Positions 53,636 through 63,438 of a DNA stretch of 64,000 nucleotides are shown here, one piece after another; the first letter of the stretch is position 1; every line of letters starts with the position of its first letter. Location of the stretch: assembly GCF_042676185.1 (NCBI RefSeq), contig NZ_JBHTJT010000060.1, positions 1-64,000 on the forward strand, in the 5' to 3' direction. The DNA is from Tropicimonas aquimaris. GTDB lineage: Bacteria > Pseudomonadota > Alphaproteobacteria > Rhodobacterales > Rhodobacteraceae. The notes under the pieces were generated by a model. The model searched no databases, was not told where the DNA came from, and worked only from the letters and a program-made list of their open reading frames with translations. Made by a program: the position numbers and the translations under genes.

Positions 53636-54697
53636 TTACAGAAGGACGTTGAACAGGAAGCCGGTGGCGAGGATGCCCATCGACACCACGGCGATGAAGA
53701 TCGCGATCAGTCGATAGGTCAGCACCTGCTTGAGGATGATCATCTCGGGCAGCGACAGCGCGATCACCGACATCATGAAGGCCAGCGTCGTGCCGAGCGC
53801 CGCGCCCTTGCCCAGCAGCGCCTCGACGATCGGGATCACGCCGGCGGCGTTGGTGTACATGGGCACGCCAACCACGACAGCTGCGGGAACCGACCACCAG
53901 GCTTTGCCGCCCATGATCTTCAGCATCATCGCCTCGGGCACATAGCCGTGGATCGCCGCGCCGATGCCGATGCCAAACAGGACCCAGATCCAGACCTTGC
54001 CGACGATCTCGCGCACCTGTTCAACGCCGATCTTCATCCGATCCACCAGCGTCAGGTGTTCTTCGAGAAGATCGCCGACGGGGCCCGCTGTCATCTCGCG
54101 CACCCAGTCCTGCAGATATCTCTCCAGCCCCATCCGGCCCAGAACGAAGCCCGCGACGGTGGCGATGGTGAAACCGAAGACCAAGTAGATTGTGGCGACC
54201 TGCCAACCGACCAGCCCGTAAAGCAGCCCGAGACCCACCGGTCCGACCATCGGCCCGGCGATCAGGAAGGAAAAGGTCACGCCCAGCGGGATTCCGGCCG
54301 AGACGAACCCGATGAAGAGCGGCACCGAGGAGCAGGAACAAAAGGGCGTCAACACGCCAAGCAGCGCGGCGAGCGGGTAGCCCCAGAGATGATGCCGTCC
54401 GGCGAGGATCGCGCGGGTCTTTTCCGGGCTGAACCAGCTGCGCAGAAACCCCACGACAAAGACAATCCCGGTCAGCAGCAACAGCACCTTGGGCACATCG
54501 TAGAAGAAAAAGGCGATTGCCTCGCCGGTGTGGCTGTCGCGGGCGACCGGAAACAGCGATGTCACCCATTCCGAGAACGGGATCAACTGCCCGTAGAGAA
54601 GGTAGAGCACGCCACCTGCTGCCAGCACGCCGGCGTACCAGAGCCAGTCGGAGGCATCCCGGCCGTGCGGAGCCTGGACATGGGTTTCGACGGTCAT
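53636..54697 (-). CDS. ArsP/DUF318-type permease
   Basis: Membrane protein of 353 residues with eight or more helices. The hallmark Cys-rich segment PFCSCSSVPLFIGFVSAGIPLG and the mirrored GVPMYTNAAGVIPIVEALL identify the family, which exports organoarsenicals in some members and is otherwise uncharacterised. A soluble linker (ERYLQDWVREMTAGPVG) separates the two halves. It follows arsR with a four-base overlap. Confidence 0.85.
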   Translation of the reverse strand: MTVETHVQAPHGRDASDWLWYAGVLAAGGVLYLLYGQLIPFSEWVTSLFPVARDSHTGEAIAFFFYDVPKVLLLLTGIVFVVGFLRSWFSPEKTRAILAGRHHLWGYPLAALLGVLTPFCSCSSVPLFIGFVSAGIPLGVTFSFLIAGPMVGPVGLGLLYGLVGWQVATIYLVFGFTIATVAGFVLGRMGLERYLQDWVREMTAGPVGDLLEEHLTLVDRMKIGVEQVREIVGKVWIWVLFGIGIGAAIHGYVPEAMMLKIMGGKAWWSVPAAVVVGVPMYTNAAGVIPIVEALLGKGAALGTTLAFMMSVIALSLPEMIILKQVLTYRLIAIFIAVVSMGILATGFLFNVLL

Positions 54698-54981
54698 GCA
54701 ACTTTCCTTTCAGATCTGCGTTCCGCGACCAGCACCGCGTCGATGACGGCCACGAGTTCCGGCGCGAGTTCGGGGTTCCGGCGAAAGCGAACCCACTGCG
54801 CATCACGCCGGTCGGTGACGATCCCTGCCTCCCGCAACACCTTCATGTGCCGTGACATCCGGCTTTGGGTGGCCTCGAGCTTGGCCATGAGTTCGCAGAC
54901 ACAATGCTCGCCCCCATCCCAGATGATGGCGAGGGCGGCACGGCGGGTCGGATCGGAGATGGCGGTCATGAACTCTTGCAT
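54694..54981 (-). CDS. arsR: ArsR-family regulator
   Basis: Winged-helix protein of 95 residues: FMTAISDPTRRAALAIIWDGGEHCVCELMAKLEATQSRMSRHMKVLREAGIVTDRRDAQWVRFRRNP. The ELMAKL segment is flanked by CVCE, a classic ArsR metal/metalloid-sensing Cys pair. It should repress its own operon until arsenite or a similar thiol reagent binds. ATG 54981 is preferred because the palindrome lies just upstream; ATG 54969 and 55008 are alternatives. Confidence 0.88.
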   Translation of the reverse strand: MQEFMTAISDPTRRAALAIIWDGGEHCVCELMAKLEATQSRMSRHMKVLREAGIVTDRRDAQWVRFRRNPELAPELVAVIDAVLVAERRSERKVA

Positions 54982-54994
54982 GGTCCATGCATAT

Positions 54995-55040
54995 GTCCGA
55001 AATAGCATATGCGCAATGAGGCATATTGCGCATTTCGGAC
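54995..55040. promoter_or_regulatory. Nested palindrome, ArsR operator candidate
   Basis: Outer arms GTCCGAAAT (54995-55003) and ATTTCGGAC (55032-55040) are perfect reverse complements. So are inner arms ATGCGCAAT (55009-55017) and ATTGCGCAT (55025-55033). The structure lies 14 bases before the arsR start, where an ArsR dimer pair would block the promoter. Confidence 0.75.
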
Positions 55041-55448
55041 TGGCCGCCATGCACTCCCTGCACGGCCGCGAGGGCGCAAACGGATCAGGTCCGGCCCGGA
55101 CTGGGCGCCAAGCGAATGGACACGGCCAACAGGTTCCGCAGACAGACAACTCGGCGACACCAGCCGCGGCTTTTTCGGTCGCAGCGTGCACGGTCAGTGT
55201 TCCCAAGGCACCTCCCTGCCCCGCCGTTTACGGCGTCTTCTGTCTATGCTGCATTTCCCGTCCCGGGCCATGCCCTCTCGAGCGATCGGGCGGGCTCGTT
55301 GGTGCCTGAAAGGCAGATCGCTGACAGAAGTGCCTTCAAATTGTGCGTCTGCCAGTTCGCAGACCGGAGCATCTTCAAGAGGTCCTTGGCTGACCGACAC
55401 CATGGAACTCAGAATTGTAACCGGTTACATTAGCACTAGAGAGCCGCG
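55041..55448. other. Intergenic region, nothing recognised
   Basis: About 400 bases between the arsR operator and the DUF1989 relic. Frames on both strands have arginine-rich shadow composition, and none is supported. Confidence 0.35.
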
Positions 55449-56223
55449 AATGGTCGCATTCGACACCATACGGACAGTAGACAACATCGGCTTCAGGAGC
55501 GACCGGCGTTCCTTTCCCGGCTTCGGCGAGGCAAACGCGACCCGCACGGTCACATTGCCCGCCCGCGCGGCAGCCCGAGTCGATCTTGAAACTGGCGATC
55601 TCCTTTCGCTATCGGCTCCGGCAGGCAGCGGGCTGTCGCTCCTTGCGTTCGGCCCGACCGGAGAGACCGCACTTCAGTTGCTCGGTCTTTCGGAGACCGC
55701 ACGAATTGACGCAAACGCGTTCGACAGTGCTCCCTTGGCGGGCTGGATCGCGGCCATGGGTGGAGGCGGTGTCGGCTCCTGGGTCGGCGCAACAATCGAA
55801 GCGCACGGCGAGACCATCGTAAATCGACCGCCGCATGCACGGTCTAGGTCGTCAACGCGGAGCCCACGGAGACGCTGATTTCGGGTAAGGCGCCGGGACC
55901 TGCGGTTATATCTCACCAGCCCGCGCGCCCAAACTCCCTGAGATTGCCGCCGCCGCTTGGTGACGTGAAGGACGAATTTACCATCAGCCGCGCCACCGCC
56001 AAGGCATATGAGCTGGTCGCCAGGGACCTCGTTCAGATCATAGACGTGGACGGGCAGCAATGCTCGGACTTCATGGCCTTTCGCAGCGACGGCCTGGAGC
56101 GCGGCCGGGAACTGCTGATCGACGGCACGGCCACGGCATCCTGCGCGTCAAGGACGACGACCAGACCGTCGGCGTCATCAACCGCCCCGGCCTGATCCGG
56201 GCGATCCAGAAAAACCACGCGTA
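55449..56223 (+). pseudogene. DUF1989/urea-carboxylase-associated relic, joined to an ABC-ATPase tail
   Basis: Two reading frames carry related pieces. The first is TVTLPARAAARVDLETGDLLSL to ETALQLLGLS, ending at 55878. The second, from about 55944, is AKAYELVARDLVQIIDVDGQQCSDFMAF, a typical DUF1989 strand pattern. In a third frame, ILRVKDDDQTVGVINRPGLIRAIQKNHA ends at 56223 and looks like the regulatory tail of a glycine-betaine ABC ATPase (ProV type), just before the permease gene. The arrangement suggests a deletion that fused the start of one gene to the end of another. Confidence 0.5.
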
Positions 56224-56233
56224 GGAAGGCGTC

Positions 56234-57736
56234 ATGGCAGAGATCAGACCGGATACCGCCGAACGGCTCAATGCGCTGGTGAAGGAATTCGTCGGCAGCA
56301 GCGAGGACTACTATTGCCGGGCCTTCGCCTACATGATGGAGGCCCCGGGCTTTCGCTTCACCTTCAACAAGGCGGCCGCCCTGCTCGGTCCTATCTGGTT
56401 CGGCGCGCGGGGGCTCTGGTCGTGGTTCCTCGGCTTCCTCTTGCTCGAGACGCTGGCCTTCATCCAGATCGGCCGCGGCCTCTTCGGCGACCTTGGCCGC
56501 GAGTTCCGCGAAAGGGCGGACCGGATCGCCGAGACGCTGGAGCTGCGCCAGCAGCAGATTGCCAAGGCCGAGGAATCCGGCGCGGCCACGCTGGACGCGC
56601 TGAAACGGGCGGCGGCCTCGCTCGAGGGCGCGCTGGTCGACGCCGAGGCCGCCGCTGCGACCGCGGACTCGACCGGGATGGTCTACATCCTCAGCGGTCT
56701 CGCAATCCTGGCCGCGTTCAAGCTCCTGCAGGACGCACTGGCAAACTGGACGCTGGAGGGTCAGTTCGCGCGTTGGCGCTCGGACCGGCAGGTGACGCAT
56801 GGTTGGTCCACCGAGCGGCTGGCGGTCGCGCTCGGCCTTGCCGTGCCGGTCATCGGCCTGTCGGCCATCAAGTTCGCCCAGCCCGATGCCATCGAACTCC
56901 TCAAGACCTTTCCGACCAACCGCAACTGGCGTCTCGACGTGGGTGACGGGGTGCAGGCGGCGTTCGACTGGACCAAGACCGCCGGTCGCGGGTTCTTCGA
57001 CGGCCTGACGCTCGGGATGCGGACGCTGCTCGACTGGATCGAGGTGCTGCTCGTCGACACGCCCTGACCGGTGGTGGCGACCGTGGTCATAATGCTGGCC
57101 TATCTCTCCGCCGGGGTGCGCGTGGCGATCTTCACCGGGGCGGCGCTCGCCTATCTCGGCCTGCTCGGCTTCTGGGAAAAGGCGATGACGACGGTGGCGC
57201 TGCTCGGCGCGGCGGCGCTGATCTCGATCACGCTCGGCATACCGCTCGGCATCTATTGCGCACGGCGCCCCCGTGCCTTCGCAATCGTCCGTCCGATACT
57301 CGATTTCATGCAGTCGATGCCCTCCTTCGTCTACCTGATCCCGGTCGTGGCCTTCATCGGCTCCGGCAAGCCCGCGAGCGTGGTGGCCACCATGATCTTC
57401 GGCAGCCCGCCGGTGATCCGCTTCACGGTGCTCGGCCTTCAGCAGGTTCCCGAAGCGGTCCGCGAGGCGGCGCTTGCTTTCGGCGCGACGCCCACTACCT
57501 GCTCTGCAAGGTCGACCCCCCTCGCAGCGCCGACGATCATGGACGGGGTGAACCAGACCATCCTCCTGTCGCTGGCAATGGTCGTCGTTGCATCGCTGAT
57601 CGGCGCCAAGGGGCTTGGTGAGGACGTGCTCGAGGCGCTGCAATATGCGGCGGCGGGACAAGGGATCCTCGCCGGTTTGGCGATTCTGTTCTGCGCGCTG
57701 ATCCTGGACAGGATCGTGACAGGCAAGCGGGGCTGA
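56234..57736 (+). pseudogene. Glycine-betaine/proline-type ABC permease with an in-frame TGA
   Basis: The same frame encodes an N-terminal part (VGSSEDYYCRAFAYMMEAPGF, coiled-coil RADRIAETLELRQQQIAKAEE, membrane segments) and, after a TGA at 57065-57067, the ProW-like core (LISITLGIPLGIYCARRP, DFMQSMPSFVYLIPVVAFIG). The local sequence reads TP-stop-PVV, so TGG to TGA is the simplest cause. Further on, about 12 codons around 57487-57530 are out of register (PTTCSARSTPLAAP where the other frame reads YLLCKVDPP), a compensated pair of indels in the EAA loop. Ends LDRIVTGKRG. Probably non-functional. Confidence 0.7.
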
Positions 57737-57774
57737 CGCGGTGGCCGGGCCTCTCCCCCCTGGCCGGATACCCG

Positions 57775-58798
57775 TCAGCTCCGCTTCGCGGTCGACCCCC
57801 GCAGGACGATCGCCCCGTCGAGCTTGAGCGGCTCGACAGGGCGGCCTTCCTCGAGATTTCGGACCAGGGCAAGCGCCGCGGCCTCGCCCATCTCCAGCAC
57901 CGGGACCCGAACCGTTGTGAGCGCCGGGCTGGCATGGCTGGTCCATGGCTGGTCATCAAAACCAACCACGGAGACGTCGTCGGGTACCGAGATCCCCTGT
58001 CGCGCCAGTTCGAACAATGCGCCGAGCGCGATGACGTCGGACAAGCAGAAAAAGGCATCGGGCATCTCGCTCCTTTTTTGCGCATTTTCGGACCGCCTCC
58101 GCCCCGCCCTCCTCGCTCAGTTCGACCTCGATCATGCGGATCTCGCACCGCCCGGCAAAGGCCTCCGCGGCGGCAATCCGAGCGCGAGCCCGGTCGTTCT
58201 CCGCCGCGGGCCCGTGGATGACCGCGACTTTCCCGTGCCCGGTGTCGACAAGATGCTGCATCGCGAACCCGGTCAGCTCGGCATTGTCGTAACCGATCGT
58301 CGGGTAGTCGGCGCCGGGGTCGAAGATCGAGGTCAGGACCACCGGCACGTTGTAGCGCTCCGTCAGTTGCCGGAACTCGTCCCCGTGGTCGCCGCCGGAC
58401 AGGATCAGCCCTTCGACCCCCATCTCGAGGAACGACCGCGCGCGACGAAGCTCCCTGTCCTTGTCGTTTTCGGTCGAGGCAACGACGAGCGAGTAACCGT
58501 GCTGGTCCAGCGCCACCTCCAACGCCTTGAGGAACCGCGCGAAGATCGCGTGATCCAAGGTCGAGATGACCGCGCCGACCGTCCTAGTGCGACCGGAGTT
58601 CAACGCCTTTGCCAGCGGGTTCGGCGTGTACGCAAGGTCCTGGATCACCGCGTTGATCCGTGCCTTGGTGTCGGCCGTCACCGTCGGGGCGTCGTTGATC
58701 ACACGGCTGACCGTCGCGACAGAGACTCCCGCGGTGCGGGCCACGTCCCGCAGTTTGACCTTGGGCTGTTTCGACGTGCCCCGTCCGCTGTCGTTCAA
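57775..58798 (-). pseudogene. LacI-family regulator with a frameshift
   Basis: Helix-turn-helix KLRDVARTAGVSVATVSRVIND and the hinge PNPLAKALNSGRTRTVGAVI are intact. The effector domain continues to AEAVRKCAKKE near 58070, then the frame shifts; the rest (MPDAFFCLSDVIALGALFELARQG, VSVVGFDDQPWTSHASPALTTV) is read in another frame to 57775. A TTG at 58798 after GGAGGA with six bases spacing is the likely start, and no ATG is nearby. Either a pseudogene or a sequencing error of one base. Confidence 0.8.
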
Positions 58799-59618
58799 AT
58801 CCGTTCCTCCGCGGTCACGCGGCAGGCAAACTGCCAAGGTAGCCGGCCATTTGTCTCGCCTGACGCAGTCTGGACCGGGCAAACCCCTGAAAACAAGCCG
58901 CGACGCTGCGCATGATCCGTTTGGCGACGCTCTCTCCCGGTGCCCGATTGCGCGTGGTGTGACTTGCTGTCCAATTCATCGACACCGGACCGGCTACAGA
59001 TGGTGAGACGAACGCTTTGTGTCGATTCATGTTCGCAGCCGCGAAACTGATGACCGAGCGCGGCGCTTCCGCCGTTCGGGTCAGCCGGGAGTTCGAAGCG
59101 TCAGAGGCGTCCAGTGGCGCTGGATCGGCCGGCCACTTGCCCGAGCCAGACACGCGGGCGGTGCGACACCGAAGCTCTGCCGGCGAGGACCGGACACTGG
59201 CATGGGGCCCGCTCGCTCAATGTCTCCGGACTCGGCAGGGCTCCGGAACTTGAGAGCCGGTCTTGCCTGCCCATGACCGGCTCATTTGCCCGACTTCCAT
59301 CGAATACCGACAACTTACGTGGTGCAGGAGAGGTGGATGTCGCACGGCACTGCCCTGCACCGTCACGTCATGAGGCAACGCCGGAGGAGCACCCTTGTTA
59401 CCACCCGCCCAAAGCCCGGTCGGTTCTCCCTTCCCCGTATCCGTTCAAGGTCTCGGAAGACACCTTGGTCCCTTGTCCCGATTTCGGCGGTGGCCTCGGC
59501 GAGCCTCATACATGACAGGCTCAAAGACCAGGCAGCATCGCAGCATTTTCCACCGGGCGATGTCCGGCTGTGCGGAGCTCTCGCGAAATGTCTTTACAGA
59601 CCGAAATGATTCGGCTTA
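58799..59618. other. 820-bp intergenic region between two LacI genes
   Basis: Frames on both strands are arginine-rich and lack family features. No repeats of the phased element were seen. Promoters of both regulator genes should lie at its ends. Confidence 0.35.
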
Positions 59619-59654
59619 CCGATTTTGTGTACCGGTTTACTGAACCGGTTTACC
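59619..59654 (+). promoter_or_regulatory. Repeated ACCGGTTTAC operator-like motifs
   Basis: ACCGGTTTAC occurs at 59631-59640 and 59644-59653, 13 bases apart, with a related TTACCGATTTTG just upstream and a palindrome AACCGGTT at 59643-59650. All lie within 55 bases of the LacI start, where an autoregulatory LacI operator is expected. Confidence 0.55.
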
Positions 59655-59672
59655 GACCGAAAGCGGGGCCTC

Positions 59673-60689
59673 ATGGCGAACTTGCAGGACGTGGCACAGC
59701 GAGCGAAAGTATCGAAGACGACGGTCTCGCGGTACCTCAACGGCTCGCTCGAACTGCCGAAACGCACTGCCGAGGCGATCGATACCGCGATCCGGGAACT
59801 CGACTACGTCCCCAATGCACACGCCCGCCGCCTGAGCCTCGGGCGGTCCGAAACCATCGCGCTGATGGTGCCTGACATCTCCACCCCCTTCTTCTCGACC
59901 TTCGTCGCCTCGGTCGAGGCCGAGGCGGACCGGCGCAACCTGTCGCTGTCGCTCCATGCCACGCTGAACCGGCGCGAGCGCGAGATCTCCTATCTCGATC
60001 ACATCCGGCAGGGGCGTGCCGACGGGCTGATCTTCATCACCAACCATGCCGGCGACGACGCGCTGGCGGACAAGATCAACACCGCCGGCCCATGCGTGGT
60101 GGTCGACGAGGACGTGCCGGCGACCCGGGTGCCCAAGCTGTTCTGCGACAACGAGGCGGGAGGCTATGCGGCCGGACGGCATCTCGCGGAGATCGGGCAC
60201 CGACACTTTCTCTTCATCGGCGGCGTCGACGAGATGATCAGCGGCGCCCGGCGCCATGCCGGTTTCCTGCGGGGCGTTCACGAGATCGCGGGCGACGCGG
60301 CCCGCGTGGAGCGCGCCTGCGGCCCCTACACGTTCGAGGCCGGACGGGTCGCCGCCAGGGCCTTCGTTGCCCGTGGCGACAACCGTCCGACGGCGATCTT
60401 CGCCACCTCCGACGAATTGCTGATAGGGCTGTACGAAGTGCTGAGGGACTCCAATCTCTCGGTGCCACACGATGTCTCCATCGTCGGTTTCGACGATGTG
60501 GGCCCCCTCCATCTATTCGCACCGGCCGTGACAGCGGTGCGGCAGCCGGTCCGGGAACTGGGCAAGCGCGCGCTTGAACTGCTCCTCGATCACAAACCGG
60601 AAGAAGACGGCACGCTCCCAGAAGAGGAACTGCTGCCTGTCACTCTGATCGAGCGGGATTCCGTTGCGCCGCCGATCCGATCTGCCTGA
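59673..60689 (+). CDS. LacI-family regulator of the sugar ABC operon
   Basis: Protein of 338 residues: helix-turn-helix LQDVAQRAKVSKTTVSRYLNGSLELPKRT, hinge YVPNAHARRLSLGRSETIALMV, then a type I periplasmic-binding effector domain with RADGLIFITNHAGDD, VVDEDVPATRVPK and VSIVGFDDVGPLHLF. ATG 59673 follows AAAGCGGGG. It lies 27 bases before the binding-protein gene and probably represses the whole operon. Confidence 0.9.
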   Translation: MANLQDVAQRAKVSKTTVSRYLNGSLELPKRTAEAIDTAIRELDYVPNAHARRLSLGRSETIALMVPDISTPFFSTFVASVEAEADRRNLSLSLHATLNRREREISYLDHIRQGRADGLIFITNHAGDDALADKINTAGPCVVVDEDVPATRVPKLFCDNEAGGYAAGRHLAEIGHRHFLFIGGVDEMISGARRHAGFLRGVHEIAGDAARVERACGPYTFEAGRVAARAFVARGDNRPTAIFATSDELLIGLYEVLRDSNLSVPHDVSIVGFDDVGPLHLFAPAVTAVRQPVRELGKRALELLLDHKPEEDGTLPEEELLPVTLIERDSVAPPIRSA

Positions 60690-60716
60690 GCAACTTCAAC
60701 AGCGAGGATAACGAAA

Positions 60717-61649
60717 ATGACTGACCATCTTACCCGCAGACAGCTTGGCGCGCTTCTTGCCACGACGATGATCGGCGCCATGGCCCTGCCGGCCCTGGCC
60801 CAGGAAACGAAGACCTTTGCACTGGTCCAGATCAACCAGCAGGCGCTGTTCTTCAACGAGATGAACCGTGGGGCCGAAGAAGCCGCTGCCGAGGCCGGCG
60901 TGAACCTGGTGATCTTCAACGCCAACAACGATTCCGCGGCCCAGAACAGCGCCATCGAGACCTACATCCAGGAAGGTGTTGATGGGCTGGCCGTCGTCGC
61001 CATCGACGTCAACGGCATCATGCCGGCGGTCGAGCAGGCCGCCGCGGCAGGCATCCCGGTTGTCGCCATCGACGCCATCCTGCCCGAAGGCCCGCAGGCC
61101 GCCCAGATCGGCGTCGACAACGCCCAGGCCGGCGCGGACCTCGCCGCCTATTACAACGAGAGCATGAGCGGCGAGTCGAAGCTCGGCATTGTCGGCGCTC
61201 TGAACTCCTACATCCAGAACGTCCGAAAGGACGGCTTCGAGGGGGCGCTTGACAGCGGCATGGTCACCGTGGCCGGCACAGTTGACGGTCAGAACATTCA
61301 AGACGTGGCGCTTGGCGCGGCCGAGAACCTGATCACTGCCAACCCCGACCTGACCGCGATCTATGCCACCGGCGAGCCCGCGCTGATGGGCGCCGTAGCG
61401 GCCGTAGAGAGCCAGGGCAAGCAGGAAGACGTGGCGATCTTCGGCTGGGACCTCACCGCGCAGGTGATCGACGGAATCGACGCCGGCTACGTCAAGGCGG
61501 TGATCCAGCAGGATCCCTCGCTGATGGGCGCGGCAGCGGTCGAGGCGCTGATGACGCTCTCCGAAGGTGGCGAGGTCGAGAAGGAGATCTCTGTTCCGGT
61601 AACCATCGTAACGAGCGAGAACGTGGACGACTTCCGGTCGCTCTTCTAA
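60717..61649 (+). CDS. Sugar ABC transporter substrate-binding protein
   Basis: Periplasmic protein of 310 residues with a twin-arginine-like or Sec signal (TRRQLGALLATTMIGAMALPALAQ). The RbsB-type fold shows ALVQINQQALFFNEMNRGAEEAA, YIQEGVDGLAVVAIDVNGIMPAVEQAAAAGIPVVAID, QIGVDNAQAGADLAAYY and AIYATGEPALMGAV. It binds a monosaccharide of unknown identity. First structural gene after the LacI regulator. Confidence 0.92.
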   Translation: MTDHLTRRQLGALLATTMIGAMALPALAQETKTFALVQINQQALFFNEMNRGAEEAAAEAGVNLVIFNANNDSAAQNSAIETYIQEGVDGLAVVAIDVNGIMPAVEQAAAAGIPVVAIDAILPEGPQAAQIGVDNAQAGADLAAYYNESMSGESKLGIVGALNSYIQNVRKDGFEGALDSGMVTVAGTVDGQNIQDVALGAAENLITANPDLTAIYATGEPALMGAVAAVESQGKQEDVAIFGWDLTAQVIDGIDAGYVKAVIQQDPSLMGAAAVEALMTLSEGGEVEKEISVPVTIVTSENVDDFRSLF

Positions 61650-62434
61650 TGATGGCGGCAGAGGCACAAATTGCGGAAGGGAGGGGGGATGCCCCCCTCC
61701 CGGCCGAGCCGATCCTTCGGCTGAGAAACATCCACAAGACATTCGGCTCGCACGAGGCGCTACGTGGGGTCGACCTGGACATCCGTCCCGGCGAATGCCT
61801 CGGGCTGATCGGCGACAACGCTGCCGGCAAGTCCACCCTATCCAAGGTGATCTCCGGCACCTACATCCCCGACGAGGGCGAAATCGAGCTCGAGGGCCGC
61901 AAGGTGCGCTTTTCCACGCCGTCCGAGGCGCGCGACCTGAGCATCGAGATGGTCTACCAGGACCTGTCGCTCTGCGACCACGTGGACGTGGTCGGCAACC
62001 TGTTTCTCGGGCGCGAACTGAAACGCGGCCCGTTCCTCGATCAGAAACGGATGATCGCGCAGGCCGAGAAGATGCTCGCCGCGCTGGAGATCCGCATTCC
62101 CCGGCTGACCGCCAAGGTCGAGAAGCTTTCCGGCGGCCAGCGCCAGGCCATCGCCATCGCGCGCGCCGCCAGCTTCGAGCCGAAGATCCTGCTGATGGAC
62201 GAACCGACCTCGGCGCTGGCCGTGGCGGAGGTCGAGGCGGTTCTGGCCCTCATCAACCGCGTCAAGGCGCGCGGCGTGGCCGTGGTGCTCGTCACCCACC
62301 GGATGCAGGACCTGTTCCGCGTCTGCGACCGGGTGGCGGTGATGTACGAAGGCACCAAGGTCGCCGAACGCAACATTGGCGAAACCGATCTCCAGGAACT
62401 CGTCGACCTCATCGTCGGAAAGGGAGGCCACTGA
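61649..62434 (+). CDS. Sugar ABC transporter ATPase, single domain
   Basis: ATPase of 261 residues: Walker A GDNAAGKST, Q-loop VYQDLSLCDHVDV, signature LSGGQRQAIAIARA, Walker B ILLMDEPTSAL, switch His in VLVTHRMQ. It has one ABC domain, like FrcA-type fructose transporters, not the double domain of RbsA. Its ATG overlaps the previous TAA, and its TGA overlaps the permease start. Confidence 0.92.
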   Translation: MMAAEAQIAEGRGDAPLPAEPILRLRNIHKTFGSHEALRGVDLDIRPGECLGLIGDNAAGKSTLSKVISGTYIPDEGEIELEGRKVRFSTPSEARDLSIEMVYQDLSLCDHVDVVGNLFLGRELKRGPFLDQKRMIAQAEKMLAALEIRIPRLTAKVEKLSGGQRQAIAIARAASFEPKILLMDEPTSALAVAEVEAVLALINRVKARGVAVVLVTHRMQDLFRVCDRVAVMYEGTKVAERNIGETDLQELVDLIVGKGGH

Positions 62435-63438
62435 TGGCGACCTATACCGAGCGGCAAGCTGGCTCCCGGCTGGCCGACTACCTGTCCGAACACGCACAGG
62501 TGCTCTCCATCGCGCTGTTCTTCGCGATCTGCATCCTGTTCTTCAGCGCCATGACCACTACCTTCCTCACCTCGGGCAACCTGCTCAACGTGGTGCGGCA
62601 GGCGGCGCCGATCCTGATCGTCGCCGTGGCGATGACGCTGGTCATCACCACCGCCGGCATCGACCTGTCCGTCGGCTCGCAGGTCGCCCTGATCAACGCG
62701 CTCGCAGCCATATTGATGGCAACCGGCATCCCGTGGCCCGTGGTCGTCGTCTTGATGCTGATCGCGGGCGCGGTGATCGGCGGCGCGCAGGGCTGGTTCA
62801 TTTCCTACCAGGGCATCCCGGCCTTCATCGTCACGCTGGCGGGGCTGTCGATCCTGCGGGGCTTCGCCCTGCTCCTGACCGAAGGCTATTCCATTCCGAT
62901 CCGGGACGCCGCGGGCTTCTTCTGGCTCGGGCGAGGCGAGATCCTCGGCTTTCCGGTGCCGGCCCTGATCGCAATCCTGATCGCCATCCTCGGCTTCGTC
63001 GTCATGCTTCGCACGCAGTACGGCCGGCAGGTTGTGGCCGTGGGCTCCAACATGGAAGCGGCGCGGCGCGTCGGCATGCCGGCCAAGAAGGTACTGGCGT
63101 CGGTCTACGTCGTCTCGGGCGTGGCCAGCGCCATCGCTGGCATGCTGATCGCTGCGCGGCTCGGCTCGGGTTCGTCCAACGCCGCGCAGGGGTTCGAGCT
63201 TCAGGTGATCGCCGCGGTGGTCCTTGGCGGCACCTCGCTGATGGGCGGGCGAGCCTCCATGCTGGGCACGGTGCTCGGCACGCTGACCATCGCCGTGATC
63301 GGCAACGGGCTGATCCTGATGCACATCTCGCCCTTCTTCACCCAGATCGTGACGGGCACGATCATCCTGGTGGCAATCTGGATGAACACCCGCCTGTTCG
63401 ACCGCAACTGGCGTTTCGCGAGAAAGAAACCGGCATGA
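62434..63438 (+). CDS. Sugar ABC transporter permease
   Basis: Membrane protein of 334 residues of the RbsC/FrcB family with about 8-10 helices. NLLNVVRQAAPILIVAVAMTLVITTAGIDLSVGSQVALI and IPAFIVTLAGLSILRGFALL are family signatures; MPAKKVLASVYVVSGVASAIAGMLIAARLGSG contains the ATPase-contact loop. ATG 62434 overlaps the ATPase stop. Confidence 0.92.
   Translation: MATYTERQAGSRLADYLSEHAQVLSIALFFAICILFFSAMTTTFLTSGNLLNVVRQAAPILIVAVAMTLVITTAGIDLSVGSQVALINALAAILMATGIPWPVVVVLMLIAGAVIGGAQGWFISYQGIPAFIVTLAGLSILRGFALLLTEGYSIPIRDAAGFFWLGRGEILGFPVPALIAILIAILGFVVMLRTQYGRQVVAVGSNMEAARRVGMPAKKVLASVYVVSGVASAIAGMLIAARLGSGSSNAAQGFELQVIAAVVLGGTSLMGGRASMLGTVLGTLTIAVIGNGLILMHISPFFTQIVTGTIILVAIWMNTRLFDRNWRFARKKPA

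Noticed and set aside
53411..55309. Plus-strand 632-codon frame over thioredoxin, ArsP and ArsR genes
   Set aside because: High-GC shadow rich in Asp, His and Arg without domains. The three minus-strand genes are recognisable families with correct overlaps.
62041..63324. Minus-strand frame over the sugar permease
   Set aside because: Composition (His, Asp, Gln rich) is that of an antisense shadow; the plus-strand permease is clear.
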